Made by a program: the position numbers and the translations under genes. Source: Salibacterium salarium (GTDB lineage: Bacteria > Bacillota > Bacilli > Bacillales > Marinococcaceae). Taken from it: a DNA stretch of 64,000 nucleotides. The notes beneath the pieces were generated by a model. The model saw only the letters and a list, made by a program, of their open reading frames with translations, was not told the origin of the DNA and ran no database searches. Shown one piece after another: positions 1 through 8,689 of the stretch; position 1 is the first letter of the stretch, and every line of letters begins with the position of its first letter. The stretch covers positions 1,040,410 through 1,104,409 of the forward strand of contig NZ_JAUSUM010000002.1 in the NCBI RefSeq assembly GCF_030813635.1. Reading direction: 5' to 3'.

Positions 1-473
1 CAGCATTTGCCCGAATTAGAAAATAACGCTAACCAATTTTCTATCCTTTCTGTTTGCTCCAGCTCCCCTTGAAAATCAATTTCTAAATAGGGTTCTTCAT
101 AAGCATGTATTGTCACAAGTAACTGGTTTTCTATTCCTGGCTTCACAGCTTTATCTAATTCTTGTGTAAAGGACGATAATATCTCATACCAGCAATGTTC
201 ATACGGTTGACAGTCCACATTTTTTGCAGACACCTCAATATCTAAATAAAACCAATGCGAATGCCAGTTGAATGTTAATAAAAACATTGCTGTGGAAGGA
301 ATATTCAGGCTCGACAGCCTACTTTCATGTTCTAATTTTCTTATTGCATCATCCATTATTTGATCGACTCTATCAATATGTCCCAGGGCTATATTTCCCT
401 TTATGATCTGAATAGTATTCATCCAGTCGTGTCTAGAGTGTCTTAAACAATCCAATAGTTCTCTGTCATCCAT
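1..473 (-). CDS. spo0B: Sporulation initiation phosphotransferase Spo0B (3' end outside window)
   Basis: Spo0B passes phosphate from Spo0F to Spo0A in the cytoplasmic phosphorelay that starts sporulation. The reading frame opens at an ATG at 473 behind GAGGGG and runs off the window edge after about 157 codons. The N-terminus carries the four-helix-bundle motif HSRHDWMN (residues 12-19), whose second His (residue 15) is the expected phospho-acceptor, followed by IIKGNIALG. The later segment LLTFNWHSHW matches the Spo0B ATPase-like fold. It was found by hand translation. In many bacilli spo0B sits between rpmA and obg; here the upstream neighbour is an unrelated divergent gene. The downstream gene cannot be seen. 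Confidence 0.9.
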   Translation of the reverse strand, partial: MDDRELLDCLRHSRHDWMNTIQIIKGNIALGHIDRVDQIMDDAIRKLEHESRLSSLNIPSTAMFLLTFNWHSHWFYLDIEVSAKNVDCQPYEHCWYEILSSFTQELDKAVKPGIENQLLVTIHAYEEPYLEIDFQGELEQTERIENWLALFSNSGKC

Positions 474-581
474 TCACACTACACCCCTCATGTAAGACGT
501 TTGAGGATAAATTATATTGTATCACAACGTTTGCAGGCGGTCATACCCAAGTAAGCTGAATTGGCATTTAGTTAGAATTAT

Positions 582-610
582 GTATATTTCTCTTTCGTGT
601 GGAAACGATA
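582..610 (+). promoter_or_regulatory. Candidate forespore (sigma-F-like) promoter
   Basis: GTATA (582-586) is followed after 14 bases by GGAAACGATA (601-610), which resembles the sigma-F pattern GYATA-N15-GGNNANANT with one mismatch and a spacer one base short. It would place a start about 35 bases before the Gln-rich ORF. The match is by eye only. Confidence 0.25.
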
Positions 611-651
611 AATACCGTTACACTATACCATCATAATATGGAGGTATCATC

Positions 652-909
652 ATGGCACAACAAAACCAAGGTCAACAGTTACAGCAAGCACAGCAAGCTA
701 TTCAACAAGCGCAACAAGGCATGCAATCAGCCGGTAATGATCCACAACAGCTTCAACAATCTCAGCAGCAGTTACAGCAGGCCCAACAGCAACTACAGCA
801 AGCACAACAGCAAGGAAATAATCAGAATCAGCAAGAATTTCAAAAAGCTCAGCAAGAGTTACAACAGGCGCAACAAGACCTTCAACAAGCACAACAACGT
901 CAACAGTAA
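652..909 (+). CDS. Gln/Ala-rich low-complexity small protein
   Basis: This 85-residue protein has no recognised family. It is composed mostly of Gln and Ala, built from repeats of the type LQQAQQ with a near-heptad spacing of Leu and Ala, so an extended coiled coil is plausible. It has no signal peptide, membrane segment or Cys. The start ATG follows GGAGG (641-645) at good spacing, and a strong hairpin terminator follows the stop, so it looks like a genuine monocistronic gene. Gln-rich composition is reminiscent of gamma-type SASPs, but the characteristic gamma-SASP repeats are absent. Spore function is only a guess, helped by a weak sigma-F-like promoter. Confidence 0.65.
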   Translation: MAQQNQGQQLQQAQQAIQQAQQGMQSAGNDPQQLQQSQQQLQQAQQQLQQAQQQGNNQNQQEFQKAQQELQQAQQDLQQAQQRQQ

Positions 910-921
910 GACATTTTATTG

Positions 922-960
922 AAAAAGGAACCGGTTCTCCTATTGAGCCGGTTCCTTTTT
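922..960. terminator. Bidirectional rho-independent terminator
   Basis: The arms AAAAAGGAACCGG and CCGGTTCCTTTTT pair around a short loop, giving U-runs on both strands. It lies between the convergent Gln-rich gene and the heme operon. Confidence 0.9.
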
Positions 961-968
961 CTATGTCC

Positions 969-2348
969 TTATTTAACAATTTGCTCCACAATGTCTTCTC
1001 CCTGTTTAATACAATCCGGTAAGCCGACGCCGCCATAAGCAGCACCTGCCACGTGTACACCCGGAAAATCCACTTCCAACTGTGCTTTTATTTCTTCTAG
1101 TTTTTTGTAGTGATCTACTTCATATTGAGGCATGGCATCATACCAACGCGTAACTTTATAATATTCTGGATAACCTTCAACCGTCATAATATTATTTAAA
1201 TCTTGTAATGCCTTATCCACAATGTACTCGTCATTTTCATCCACAATATCTTCTCCACCGGGTTTACCGACAAAACAACGAAGCAATGCCTTTCCTTCTG
1301 GCGTCGAATGTTCCCATTTTCGATGTGTCCACGTACATGCAGTTATCGTATATCCACTTTTTTTGGATACAACAAATCCAGTTCCATCAAAATCACCAGA
1401 AATTTGGTCTTTATCAAAGGCCATTGCTACTGTAGCAACAGACGTTGATGGAATAGACTGCAGTTGCTTCTGCACTTGATTATGTTCCAACAGGCTAGCA
1501 GCAACATGATGAGAAGTTGCCAGAATAACTTTGTCATACAACTCCGACTCACCTTCTGCGAAATGCAGCTGATATTGATGATTTTTTTTCGTTATTTTTT
1601 GCAGCGATTGATTTTTATGGACCGAATCTTCATCTAAGTGATTTTCAATGCCGTCAACAAAAGACTGGAGCCCCTTCGTTAAGGTAAGAAATCCTCCCTT
1701 TTTATGGCCTTGACCTGGAGGTTCAGCTGGCCTTGTTGTTTTCATTCCAAGAATCAGACTGCGATATTGTTGCTCCATATCATAGAATTGAGGGAAAGTT
1801 GCCTGCAAGCTTAAACGATCCATATTCCCGGCATATATCCCAGACAATAAAGGCTCAATGAGATGATCAACCACTTCGTTTCCAAGACGCCTCCGAAAAA
1901 ACTTACCTAATGATTGATCTCCCCTGCTTGGCGATTTCGGTAAAACAAGATCAGCACCAGCTCTTAGTTTCCCTAAAACAGAAAACAAACCTGTTGTTAA
2001 AAAAGGACCTAATTTCGTAGGAATTCCCATAACAGCACCCATTGGAATGGGGTGCAACGTTTGATCTTTCAAGACATAAGCCTGCCCCTTATTATTAGAG
2101 ATTAATTCTTCCTCTAAACCAACTTCCTTTGCCAGCTTAGAAGCACTTTCTTTTCTTGCCAAAAAAGAGTCAGGACCTTGTTCAATCACAAACCCATTAT
2201 AATGATCTGTTTTAATTTTCCCGCCTAATTGTGACGTTTTTTCATACAAATCGTATTCTATATCCAATTGATTTGTCATCATTTCTTTTTGGAGATAATA
2301 AGCAGATGTTAATCCTGTTATTCCCCCTCCAATAATTGCTACTTTCAT
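969..2348 (-). CDS. cgoX: Coproporphyrinogen III oxidase (HemY/CgoX)
   Basis: An FAD-dependent enzyme that oxidises coproporphyrinogen III to coproporphyrin III in the Gram-positive heme pathway. At 459 residues it is close to the usual 460-470. The N-terminus has the dinucleotide-binding motif VAIIGGGITGLTSAYYL, followed by EKTSQLGGKI, typical of the HemY/HemG amine-oxidase fold. The C-terminus retains the conserved HVAGAAYGGVGLPDCI segment that contacts FAD. It is the last gene of the hemE-cpfC-cgoX operon, 14 bases after cpfC, and ends at a bidirectional terminator. Older annotation calls this protoporphyrinogen oxidase hemG/hemY. Confidence 0.95.
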   Translation of the reverse strand: MKVAIIGGGITGLTSAYYLQKEMMTNQLDIEYDLYEKTSQLGGKIKTDHYNGFVIEQGPDSFLARKESASKLAKEVGLEEELISNNKGQAYVLKDQTLHPIPMGAVMGIPTKLGPFLTTGLFSVLGKLRAGADLVLPKSPSRGDQSLGKFFRRRLGNEVVDHLIEPLLSGIYAGNMDRLSLQATFPQFYDMEQQYRSLILGMKTTRPAEPPGQGHKKGGFLTLTKGLQSFVDGIENHLDEDSVHKNQSLQKITKKNHQYQLHFAEGESELYDKVILATSHHVAASLLEHNQVQKQLQSIPSTSVATVAMAFDKDQISGDFDGTGFVVSKKSGYTITACTWTHRKWEHSTPEGKALLRCFVGKPGGEDIVDENDEYIVDKALQDLNNIMTVEGYPEYYKVTRWYDAMPQYEVDHYKKLEEIKAQLEVDFPGVHVAGAAYGGVGLPDCIKQGEDIVEQIVK

Positions 2349-2362
2349 GGCGAACTCCCCAC

Positions 2363-3298
2363 TTATTGCTCTACACTAACATTCATCTTTTTCAAAATCG
2401 AATCAGCTAAAGCATCAATAAATTCCGGTTTTGCATTTGGCATTTCCGGGCGATAATAAGCAGCACCTACTTCGTCACAGGCTTGTTTACACTCTACATC
2501 ATTATCAAAAAGAACTTCTAAATGGTCGGCAACAAAGCCAACAGGGCAGTAAACAAAAGCAGTGTACTCATATTTACGGTTCAAATCTTTCGTTAAGTCT
2601 TGAACGTCTGGACCAAGCCACGGATCAGGAGTATTCCCTTCACTTTGCCATCCTAGGGCATAATGTTTGATATTAGCTTTTTCTGCAACAAGTCTCGCTG
2701 TTTCTTCCAACTGTTCTGGATAAGGATCACCATTTTGAATAATTTTTTCAGGTAAACTGTGAGCAGAAAAAATCACACAGGTTTTATCCCCATCTTCTGT
2801 TTTTTGAAGGGTCTGTTGAACTTGATCTACCCAATAATCGATAAATTTAGGTTCGTCGTACCAATACTCGACACTGTTAATTTCAGGACCGCCGATTCTT
2901 TCAGACTCTTCTTTCGCACGACCATTATACGACTTAATACTAAATGTTGAAAAATGCGGGGCGAGGACAATACTATACGCTTCCTCTATTCCATCTTCCT
3001 TCATAGAAGCAACGGCATCTTCAATAAATGGATCTATATGTTTTAAACCCAAATACCAATGAAACTCAACGTCTTCGGTCCGTTCGTTTAGACGGTTTTG
3101 CAAGTTTTCTCCCTGTTCATTCGTGATTTTAGCAAGTGGAGAGACTCCTCCAATTGCTTCATACCGGGAAATTAAGTCCTGCAACGCTTCTTCAGACGGT
3201 TTTCTCCCTCTGCGAATATGTGTATAGTAAGATTCTACCTCATCTAAGCTTCGTGGTGTACCATAAGCCATAACTAAAAGACCGATTTTCTTTTTCAT
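2363..3298 (-). CDS. cpfC: Coproporphyrin III ferrochelatase (HemH/CpfC)
   Basis: Inserts ferrous iron into coproporphyrin III, the step after CgoX. At 311 residues it matches the B. subtilis enzyme (310). The N-terminus [15 protein letters not shown] is the family signature. The catalytic His lies in [10 protein letters not shown] (about residue 182) and the acidic metal-path residue in [10 protein letters not shown] (about 263). The protein is soluble. It is in the hem operon between hemE (18 bases upstream) and cgoX (14 bases downstream). Confidence 0.95.
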   Translation of the reverse strand: MKKKIGLLVMAYGTPRSLDEVESYYTHIRRGRKPSEEALQDLISRYEAIGGVSPLAKITNEQGENLQNRLNERTEDVEFHWYLGLKHIDPFIEDAVASMKEDGIEEAYSIVLAPHFSTFSIKSYNGRAKEESERIGGPEINSVEYWYDEPKFIDYWVDQVQQTLQKTEDGDKTCVIFSAHSLPEKIIQNGDPYPEQLEETARLVAEKANIKHYALGWQSEGNTPDPWLGPDVQDLTKDLNRKYEYTAFVYCPVGFVADHLEVLFDNDVECKQACDEVGAAYYRPEMPNAKPEFIDALADSILKKMNVSVEQ

Positions 3299-3316
3299 AT
3301 GTCATCATGCCTCCTA

Positions 3317-4351
3317 TTACTTTTTTGTATATTCATGAACAAATGCTGTTAGCCTTTTTAATGTTTCAGGATCAACTTCTGGAAAAACACCGTGACCCAA
3401 GTTAAAGATAAAACCATCTTTTTGCATTCCTTCATCAAGAATTGGCTTTACTTTCTCCTTGATGACATCCCATGGTGCTAACAGAACAGCGGGATCTAAA
3501 TTACCTTGTAGTGCTTTATTTATCCCTAAATCTCTTGCTTCAGAAACAGAGAGTCTCCAATCAAGACCTATTACTTGTAGGGAAAGATCATTCCATTCCT
3601 GCATAAGATGGCGGTTCCCTACACCGAACATAATTAAAGGAACCTTTTCTTCCTTTAGCTCATCCATGATTTTTTTCATGACAGGCTTAACGTATAAACG
3701 ATAGTCTACAGCGTTCAACGCTCCAACCCACGAGTCAAAAATCTGAACAGCTTGAGCCCCTGCTCTTATTTGTGCTTTGACATAACGTATTGTCATATCA
3801 CCCAGCTTGTCCATTAATGCATGCCACGCTTGTGGTTGTGCATACATAAATGCTTTTGTGTTGTAGTAATTTTTGGACGGTCCTCCCTCAATCATATAGC
3901 TTGCCAGAGTAAAAGGGGCACCGCTGAAACTTATTAATGGTACATGCAGCTGTTCTCTTAACAAACTTATAGTGTCTAAAACATAGGGCACTTCTTCTTC
4001 CGGCTCAATCATCCCCAGCTTTTCTACATCGTCTATGTGTTTTATCGGATTATTAATCACCGGACCTACTCCGGGTTTTATATCCACCTCTACTCCAAGA
4101 GAAGGCAACGGGGTCATAATATCTTTATATAAAATCGCTGCATCTGTATCGTATTGATCAACCGGTAATTTTGTTACATAAGCACATAATTCCGGTTGTC
4201 TTGTGATTTCAAATAAAGAATATTTTTCTTTTAGTCTGCGGTATTCAGGTTGTGACCTGCCCGCTTGTCTCATATACCAGACCGGAATATGATCGACAGC
4301 TTCTCCGTTCGCTGCTCTTAAAAAATTATTATTAAGTAATTTTCCATCCAT
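3317..4351 (-). CDS. hemE: Uroporphyrinogen decarboxylase
   Basis: Decarboxylates uroporphyrinogen III to coproporphyrinogen III, the branch step committing to heme. The substrate-binding motif [16 protein letters not shown] lies near the N-terminus, and [16 protein letters not shown] and [14 protein letters not shown] follow as expected. I place the start at the ATG at 4351 rather than 4381, because AAAGGAG lies about 9 bases upstream and the protein then begins like known HemE (344 residues). It is the first gene of hemE-cpfC-cgoX. In B. subtilis pbpF is also the neighbour of this operon. Confidence 0.95.
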   Translation of the reverse strand: MDGKLLNNNFLRAANGEAVDHIPVWYMRQAGRSQPEYRRLKEKYSLFEITRQPELCAYVTKLPVDQYDTDAAILYKDIMTPLPSLGVEVDIKPGVGPVINNPIKHIDDVEKLGMIEPEEEVPYVLDTISLLREQLHVPLISFSGAPFTLASYMIEGGPSKNYYNTKAFMYAQPQAWHALMDKLGDMTIRYVKAQIRAGAQAVQIFDSWVGALNAVDYRLYVKPVMKKIMDELKEEKVPLIMFGVGNRHLMQEWNDLSLQVIGLDWRLSVSEARDLGINKALQGNLDPAVLLAPWDVIKEKVKPILDEGMQKDGFIFNLGHGVFPEVDPETLKRLTAFVHEYTKK

Positions 4352-4381
4352 CTCCAAACACTCCTTTATCCTATCCCACAC

Positions 4382-4639
4382 CCAAAACTTCCTTCAGTCC
4401 ATCGTTGTCTTTTCTTGTCGTTTCCATACCCTTTTTACCATACTCTAAGGCAAATGTCATGTACAGTACTCAAGACCAAAGTTCAAAAAATAGATGAAAA
4501 AAGGATTTTCTAAAAGGCATTATCCAGTTGAACTACACTCGGGTTTCCTCGGGTAATGCTTTAGTTCATCGAGTGCAAAAAATACTATGGCTAAGAGTCT
4601 TCACTATACTTGGAAGACGAAAATATATCTTCCTTCGCC
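4382..4639. other. Intergenic region between pbpF terminator and hemE
   Basis: No convincing ORF is present. At 4516-4575 three short words are each followed later by their reverse complements in the same order (GCATTA, GAACTA, CACTCG, then TAATGC, TAGTTC, CGAGTG). At 4607-4632 GGAAGA and TCTTCC form a small hairpin in a segment that resembles the dispersed repeat also seen at 9741 and 28801. The hemE promoter should be here, but I cannot pick it with confidence. Confidence 0.4.
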
Positions 4640-4674
4640 TTAAAAAATAGAGCCATCCCGACTTTGGGACAGCC
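4640..4674 (-). terminator. Terminator of pbpF
   Basis: On the minus strand GGCTGTCCC pairs with GGGATGGCT through two G-U pairs and is followed by a U-rich run (TATTTTTTAA). Confidence 0.7.
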
Positions 4675-4707
4675 CCTTCAACTTAAACATTTTTTTGGTT
4701 GCAGTCG

Positions 4708-6858
4708 CTATCCCCCAAATATTGAACCAACTGATACGTCTGCCACATTGGAAGGCTCTCCTTCTTCTTGGGTTTGAGGATTATACGGCACAACCATATA
4801 TTCTTTCATATTAAATATATTAACACCTTCAATAGTGTAACTGCCTCCCTCTTCCACTTCAGCTATTTCATCACCTTCATCATCATTCACTTCATACACT
4901 CTATACATGACCCTTTCATCGTCCGCAGGGGTCCAATCGAGGTGAACGTTGAACAATCCTCCCCCTTTTAAACTTAGAGAAGCCGACAAGTCATTGACTT
5001 CCGTCATTTCTACGGGGGTTTCAAGATCTTGAACGTCTTCAGGTTTTTGGAACGCTGTTTGCGCTTGTGTATCGGCCGGCACTCGATTAAGGATTTCTTT
5101 AAACAATTTCGTTGGATAAGAGCTTCCTGCGTCTAAATACTGCTCAGACGTCGTTTTATCATAGCCCATCCATAAAGACCCGGTCCATTGCGGAGTAAAA
5201 CCAGTAAACCAGGCGTCTCTAGTAGCTCCTTCCACTTCTAAAAAGGAAGTTGTTCCCGTTTTCCCCGCTAAAGAATAGTTAGTTGATCCGGCTGTGCCTG
5301 TCCCTTCTTGAACTACATTTTCAAGCAATCTTGTCATATACCATGCATTTTGCTCGCTCATTACTTTTGTCGTTTTTGGATCCGCTTCTCCAACAAGTTC
5401 TCCATTACGATCCGTTATGCTTGTAATAAAGTAAGGCTCTATCGTTTCCCCTTTATTAGAGAAAGCAGTATACGAACTTGCAATTTCAAGTGGAGTCAAT
5501 CCTTCAGATAATCCCCCTAGCGCTACCGCTAAACCATTATCATCTATATCAAGTCCAGCTGATTCCATCCAATCTGATGTCGTTTCTGTACCAAGTTGAT
5601 CGTATAACCAAACAGCTGCTGTATTGGTGGATTCTTTCACAGCATCAACCATCGTTATTTCCCCTTGGTATTCACCACTGTAGTTTTTAGGCGTGTAACC
5701 ATCATAATCTAATTTCTCATCTTTCAACATAGAGTATGGTTGGTACTGACCAGTCTCGAGTGCTGGAGCATATACAGCAAGGGGTTTCATCACGGAACCA
5801 GGCTGTCTTTTTACGTTCACACGATTTAATCCTTGTCTTACATACTCCCTTCCTCCTTGAACAGCGGCAACACCGCCGCTGTTATGGTTCATCATAAAAA
5901 ATGCGGCTTCTGTTTCTTCTGCCTCTGAAGGAAAGGAAGAGGCATCCTGAAATAAATCAAATGATGCTTGTTGCATTTCTTTGTTCATCGGTACAACAAT
6001 GTCATATCCACCTCTATAAATTTCTTCAGCCGATAGTTGATATTTTGATTCCGCTTCATCCAACACCATATCGATATAAGTATAAAAAGCAGGCGTTTCT
6101 TCGGATTGATGCAGTGATTCAGGTAATGTTTTCCCTTGAAATGAGACCGTTTCTTCAGCATTTATAAAACCTTGCTGTTCCATAAGTGCCAAAACTGTAT
6201 TTCTTCTTTCTTTTGCTTGTTCAGCATCATCAACAGGGGAATAGTTGGACGGCGCTTTGGGGATACCTGCAAGCATCGCTGCTTCATCCTCCGTCAAATC
6301 TGCTGGCTGCTTTCCATAATACAGTTCAGCCGCTGATTTTATGCCATAAGCCCCATGCCCAAAATAAATTTGGTTCATATAAAATTCCAATATTTGATCT
6401 TTGCTGAATCTCCTTTCAAGCCCCATCGCAATCAATACTTCTTTCGTTTTACGGAGTAAGGTTTTGTCATTCGATAAAAATGCATTCTTGGCGAGCTGTT
6501 GTGTGATTGTGCTTCCGCCTTCCACTTTTGCACCTGCGAGAATATCACGATAAAGAGCTCGTGCTATTGCACGTGGGTCAATACCCTGGTGTTCATAAAA
6601 GCGTGTATCTTCAACCGCTATAAATGCTTGTTGTACATGGTCAGGAATATTTTCTATTTCAACCATATCTCGATCTTCTTTGTGTAATTGGGCAAGTTCT
6701 GCTCCGTTTTCATCATAAATAACGGTTGTTTCATTCATTACTAACTGTTTTTCGTCTATTGCTGCGGCACCTATAACGACAGATGACAGATAAATCCCGG
6801 CACTTACTAGCATGAATACTAGCAATATAAGTCCCCAGATCACCCATTTATTTCTCAT
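4708..6858 (-). CDS. pbpF: Class A penicillin-binding protein, PbpF-like (PBP2c)
   Basis: A bifunctional peptidoglycan glycosyltransferase/transpeptidase anchored outside the membrane by one N-terminal segment (about residues 7-30). The glycosyltransferase domain shows VEDTRFYEHQGID with the catalytic Glu and GGSTITQQLAKN (about 120-130). The transpeptidase domain has the SxxK motif in RQPGSVMKPLAVY, SxN in STNTAAVW, and KTGTT. The C-terminus adds a fibronectin-like acidic tail. The length of 716 residues matches B. subtilis PbpF (714), which is likewise next to hemE. PbpF in B. subtilis is linked to spore wall synthesis; that role here is inferred. It has its own terminator. Confidence 0.9.
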   Translation of the reverse strand: MRNKWVIWGLILLVFMLVSAGIYLSSVVIGAAAIDEKQLVMNETTVIYDENGAELAQLHKEDRDMVEIENIPDHVQQAFIAVEDTRFYEHQGIDPRAIARALYRDILAGAKVEGGSTITQQLAKNAFLSNDKTLLRKTKEVLIAMGLERRFSKDQILEFYMNQIYFGHGAYGIKSAAELYYGKQPADLTEDEAAMLAGIPKAPSNYSPVDDAEQAKERRNTVLALMEQQGFINAEETVSFQGKTLPESLHQSEETPAFYTYIDMVLDEAESKYQLSAEEIYRGGYDIVVPMNKEMQQASFDLFQDASSFPSEAEETEAAFFMMNHNSGGVAAVQGGREYVRQGLNRVNVKRQPGSVMKPLAVYAPALETGQYQPYSMLKDEKLDYDGYTPKNYSGEYQGEITMVDAVKESTNTAAVWLYDQLGTETTSDWMESAGLDIDDNGLAVALGGLSEGLTPLEIASSYTAFSNKGETIEPYFITSITDRNGELVGEADPKTTKVMSEQNAWYMTRLLENVVQEGTGTAGSTNYSLAGKTGTTSFLEVEGATRDAWFTGFTPQWTGSLWMGYDKTTSEQYLDAGSSYPTKLFKEILNRVPADTQAQTAFQKPEDVQDLETPVEMTEVNDLSASLSLKGGGLFNVHLDWTPADDERVMYRVYEVNDDEGDEIAEVEEGGSYTIEGVNIFNMKEYMVVPYNPQTQEEGEPSNVADVSVGSIFGG

Positions 6859-6999
6859 GATATGCTGCTCCTTCTTGCTGCGCTTTTTCCAAGGCGCAAA
6901 AGCTATAAAACTTAGACTAATTTCTATTGTAAATGAAACAAACTTTTTGTGCTTATTTTTTCACAGCTTTTGATATTCTTTGTCATTTTTAAGAAATTA

Positions 7000-7629
7000 T
7001 TAGGTTGCTAAACCATGACGATGGGCATAAATTGCGATTTGCGTTCGATCATCGACACCTAATTTAGATAAAATATGACTCACATGTGTTTTTACCGTTT
7101 TTATACCAATAAATAATTCATTAGCAATCTCCTGATTTGTTTTTCCGTTACCTATAAGTGTTACAACATCGAGCTCACGATCTGTTAATGTTTCGTGTAA
7201 CGATTGTTCTGTACCTCTCATCCGTTGCATCATTTTCTTAGTCACCGCGGCTTCAACCATCGATTCCCCTTTAACCGCTGCACGTATTGCTTGAGCAATC
7301 GTTTGGGCTTTTGACGTTTTTAATAAATAACTAAATGCCCCGGCTTCAATGGCAGGGTAGACTTGTTCATCATCATAAAAACTCGTAAGTACTATTACTT
7401 TGATTTGCGGATATTGTGAATTGATTTTTTCGGTCGTCTCTACACCATCCATTTTCTCCATAATCAAGTCCATTAAGACTACATCAGGTTGATGCTTTTT
7501 TATGAGTTCAAGCCCACTTTCTCCATTATCTGCTTCCCCAACTACTTCGATATCTGTTTCCGTAGAAAGATAAGCTGACATTCCAATCCGCACCATTACA
7601 TGATCATCTATTAGTAATACGTTAATCAC
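7000..7629 (-). CDS. liaR: LiaR-type response regulator (NarL/LuxR family)
   Basis: DNA-binding regulator of the Lia cell-envelope stress system. The N-terminal receiver begins INVLLIDDH with paired Asp residues, the phospho-acceptor Asp lies in VVLMDLIMEKMDG (about 54), and the C-terminal LuxR helix-turn-helix reads LTDRELDVVTLIGNGKTNQEIA. I choose the GTG start at 7629: AGGAGG sits 9 bases upstream and the protein then has 209 residues, like B. subtilis LiaR (211). The start overlaps the liaS stop by 8 bases, so the two are translationally coupled. Confidence 0.92.
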   Translation of the reverse strand: MINVLLIDDHVMVRIGMSAYLSTETDIEVVGEADNGESGLELIKKHQPDVVLMDLIMEKMDGVETTEKINSQYPQIKVIVLTSFYDDEQVYPAIEAGAFSYLLKTSKAQTIAQAIRAAVKGESMVEAAVTKKMMQRMRGTEQSLHETLTDRELDVVTLIGNGKTNQEIANELFIGIKTVKTHVSHILSKLGVDDRTQIAIYAHRHGLAT

Positions 7630-8689
7630 GGCCGTGTTCCTCCTCATTTGACACTAACACATTAACCTTCACATCAATTTGTGTTCCTTTACCCGGATAA
7701 GACAAAATATGAATAACGCCACCGAGTTCATTCACCCTCTCCTTCATCATTGATAATCCATAAGAAGAATGTTTTTGGTTATTATCTAAGTGAAATCCTA
7801 TCCCATCATCTATTACTTTCATTCGCAGCTGACCGTTGTACCATTTTAATTGAAAATCGATATTTCCCGCTTCAGCATGGCGAATGACATTAGATAAGGC
7901 TTCTTGGGCTATGCGGAATAAATGATTCTCCATCCCTTTCCCTAATGCTTCTACTCTTTGAATATCAAAATTTATTTTCACATTTGTTTTTTCAGAGAGT
8001 TCTGCTATTAAATCACTCAATCCTTCTTGTAAACCTTTTCCTTCCAAGCTCACAGGGCGCAAATGCATAAGTAAAGCCCGCATCTCCCCTTGTGCGTTCA
8101 CCGCCATTTTTTCAATCAATGCCGCTTGCTCCATAGACTTCTCACAGTCGATGTTCATTGTTTTTTGAAGAGCGGCAGTTGTCATAGATATAGCAAATAA
8201 TTGCTGACTAACTGCGTCATGTAACTCTCTGGCAAGCCGCTGCCTCTCATCTGCAACAGCGTCTCTTTTAATAGATGCCTGATATTCTGCCCTTTCATCA
8301 GAAAGCTTTTGCATAGAAGCTGCCTGCTCCTGTAATCTATTAGCAACGGCGTTTAAATGGGTGCTCATCACCCCTAATTCATCTTCTCCTTCGAGTGTCG
8401 CACGCTTCGAAAATTCTCCTTTTTCTAGCGCCATCGTAGAAGCAATGAGATGGTTCATCCGTATTTTTTGTCTTCTTCCTGTACGCCAACCAATGAATAC
8501 TGCCAAAGTCAGGGATAGAAAGGCCCACAAAAGAAGAACAGGGATTTGAAACCAGGTTTCAAAAGAAAGCAGAAGCATCATATCTTCTACACTCGATAAT
8601 AATATAAGAAACAATAAAAATACGCTTAAAACAGCAATCCCTAAAGAATGGCGAATATAATCCCATTGAATATTAACCATCTTTTTCAT
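7622..8689 (-). CDS. liaS: LiaS-type sensor histidine kinase
   Basis: Membrane sensor kinase for envelope damage (bacitracin, lipid II-targeting agents in relatives). Two membrane segments lie at about residues 10-35 and 42-65, with a very short extracytoplasmic loop, the intramembrane-sensing design. A HAMP-like linker follows, then the HisKA_3 box RQRLARELHDAVSQQLF with the phospho-acceptor His, and the ATPase domain with VIRHAEAGNI and IDDGIGF. The ATG at 8689 has GAGGT at suitable spacing. The stop of liaF overlaps this start region, giving a compact liaF-liaS-liaR operon. Confidence 0.92.
   Translation of the reverse strand: MKKMVNIQWDYIRHSLGIAVLSVFLLFLILLSSVEDMMLLLSFETWFQIPVLLLWAFLSLTLAVFIGWRTGRRQKIRMNHLIASTMALEKGEFSKRATLEGEDELGVMSTHLNAVANRLQEQAASMQKLSDERAEYQASIKRDAVADERQRLARELHDAVSQQLFAISMTTAALQKTMNIDCEKSMEQAALIEKMAVNAQGEMRALLMHLRPVSLEGKGLQEGLSDLIAELSEKTNVKINFDIQRVEALGKGMENHLFRIAQEALSNVIRHAEAGNIDFQLKWYNGQLRMKVIDDGIGFHLDNNQKHSSYGLSMMKERVNELGGVIHILSYPGKGTQIDVKVNVLVSNEEEHGRD

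Noticed and set aside
698..1060. Minus-strand ORF of 120 residues across the Gln-rich gene
   Set aside because: It is the mirror of the CAG/CAA repeats and runs through the terminator; no ribosome site, hydrophobic valine/alanine composition typical of a shadow frame.
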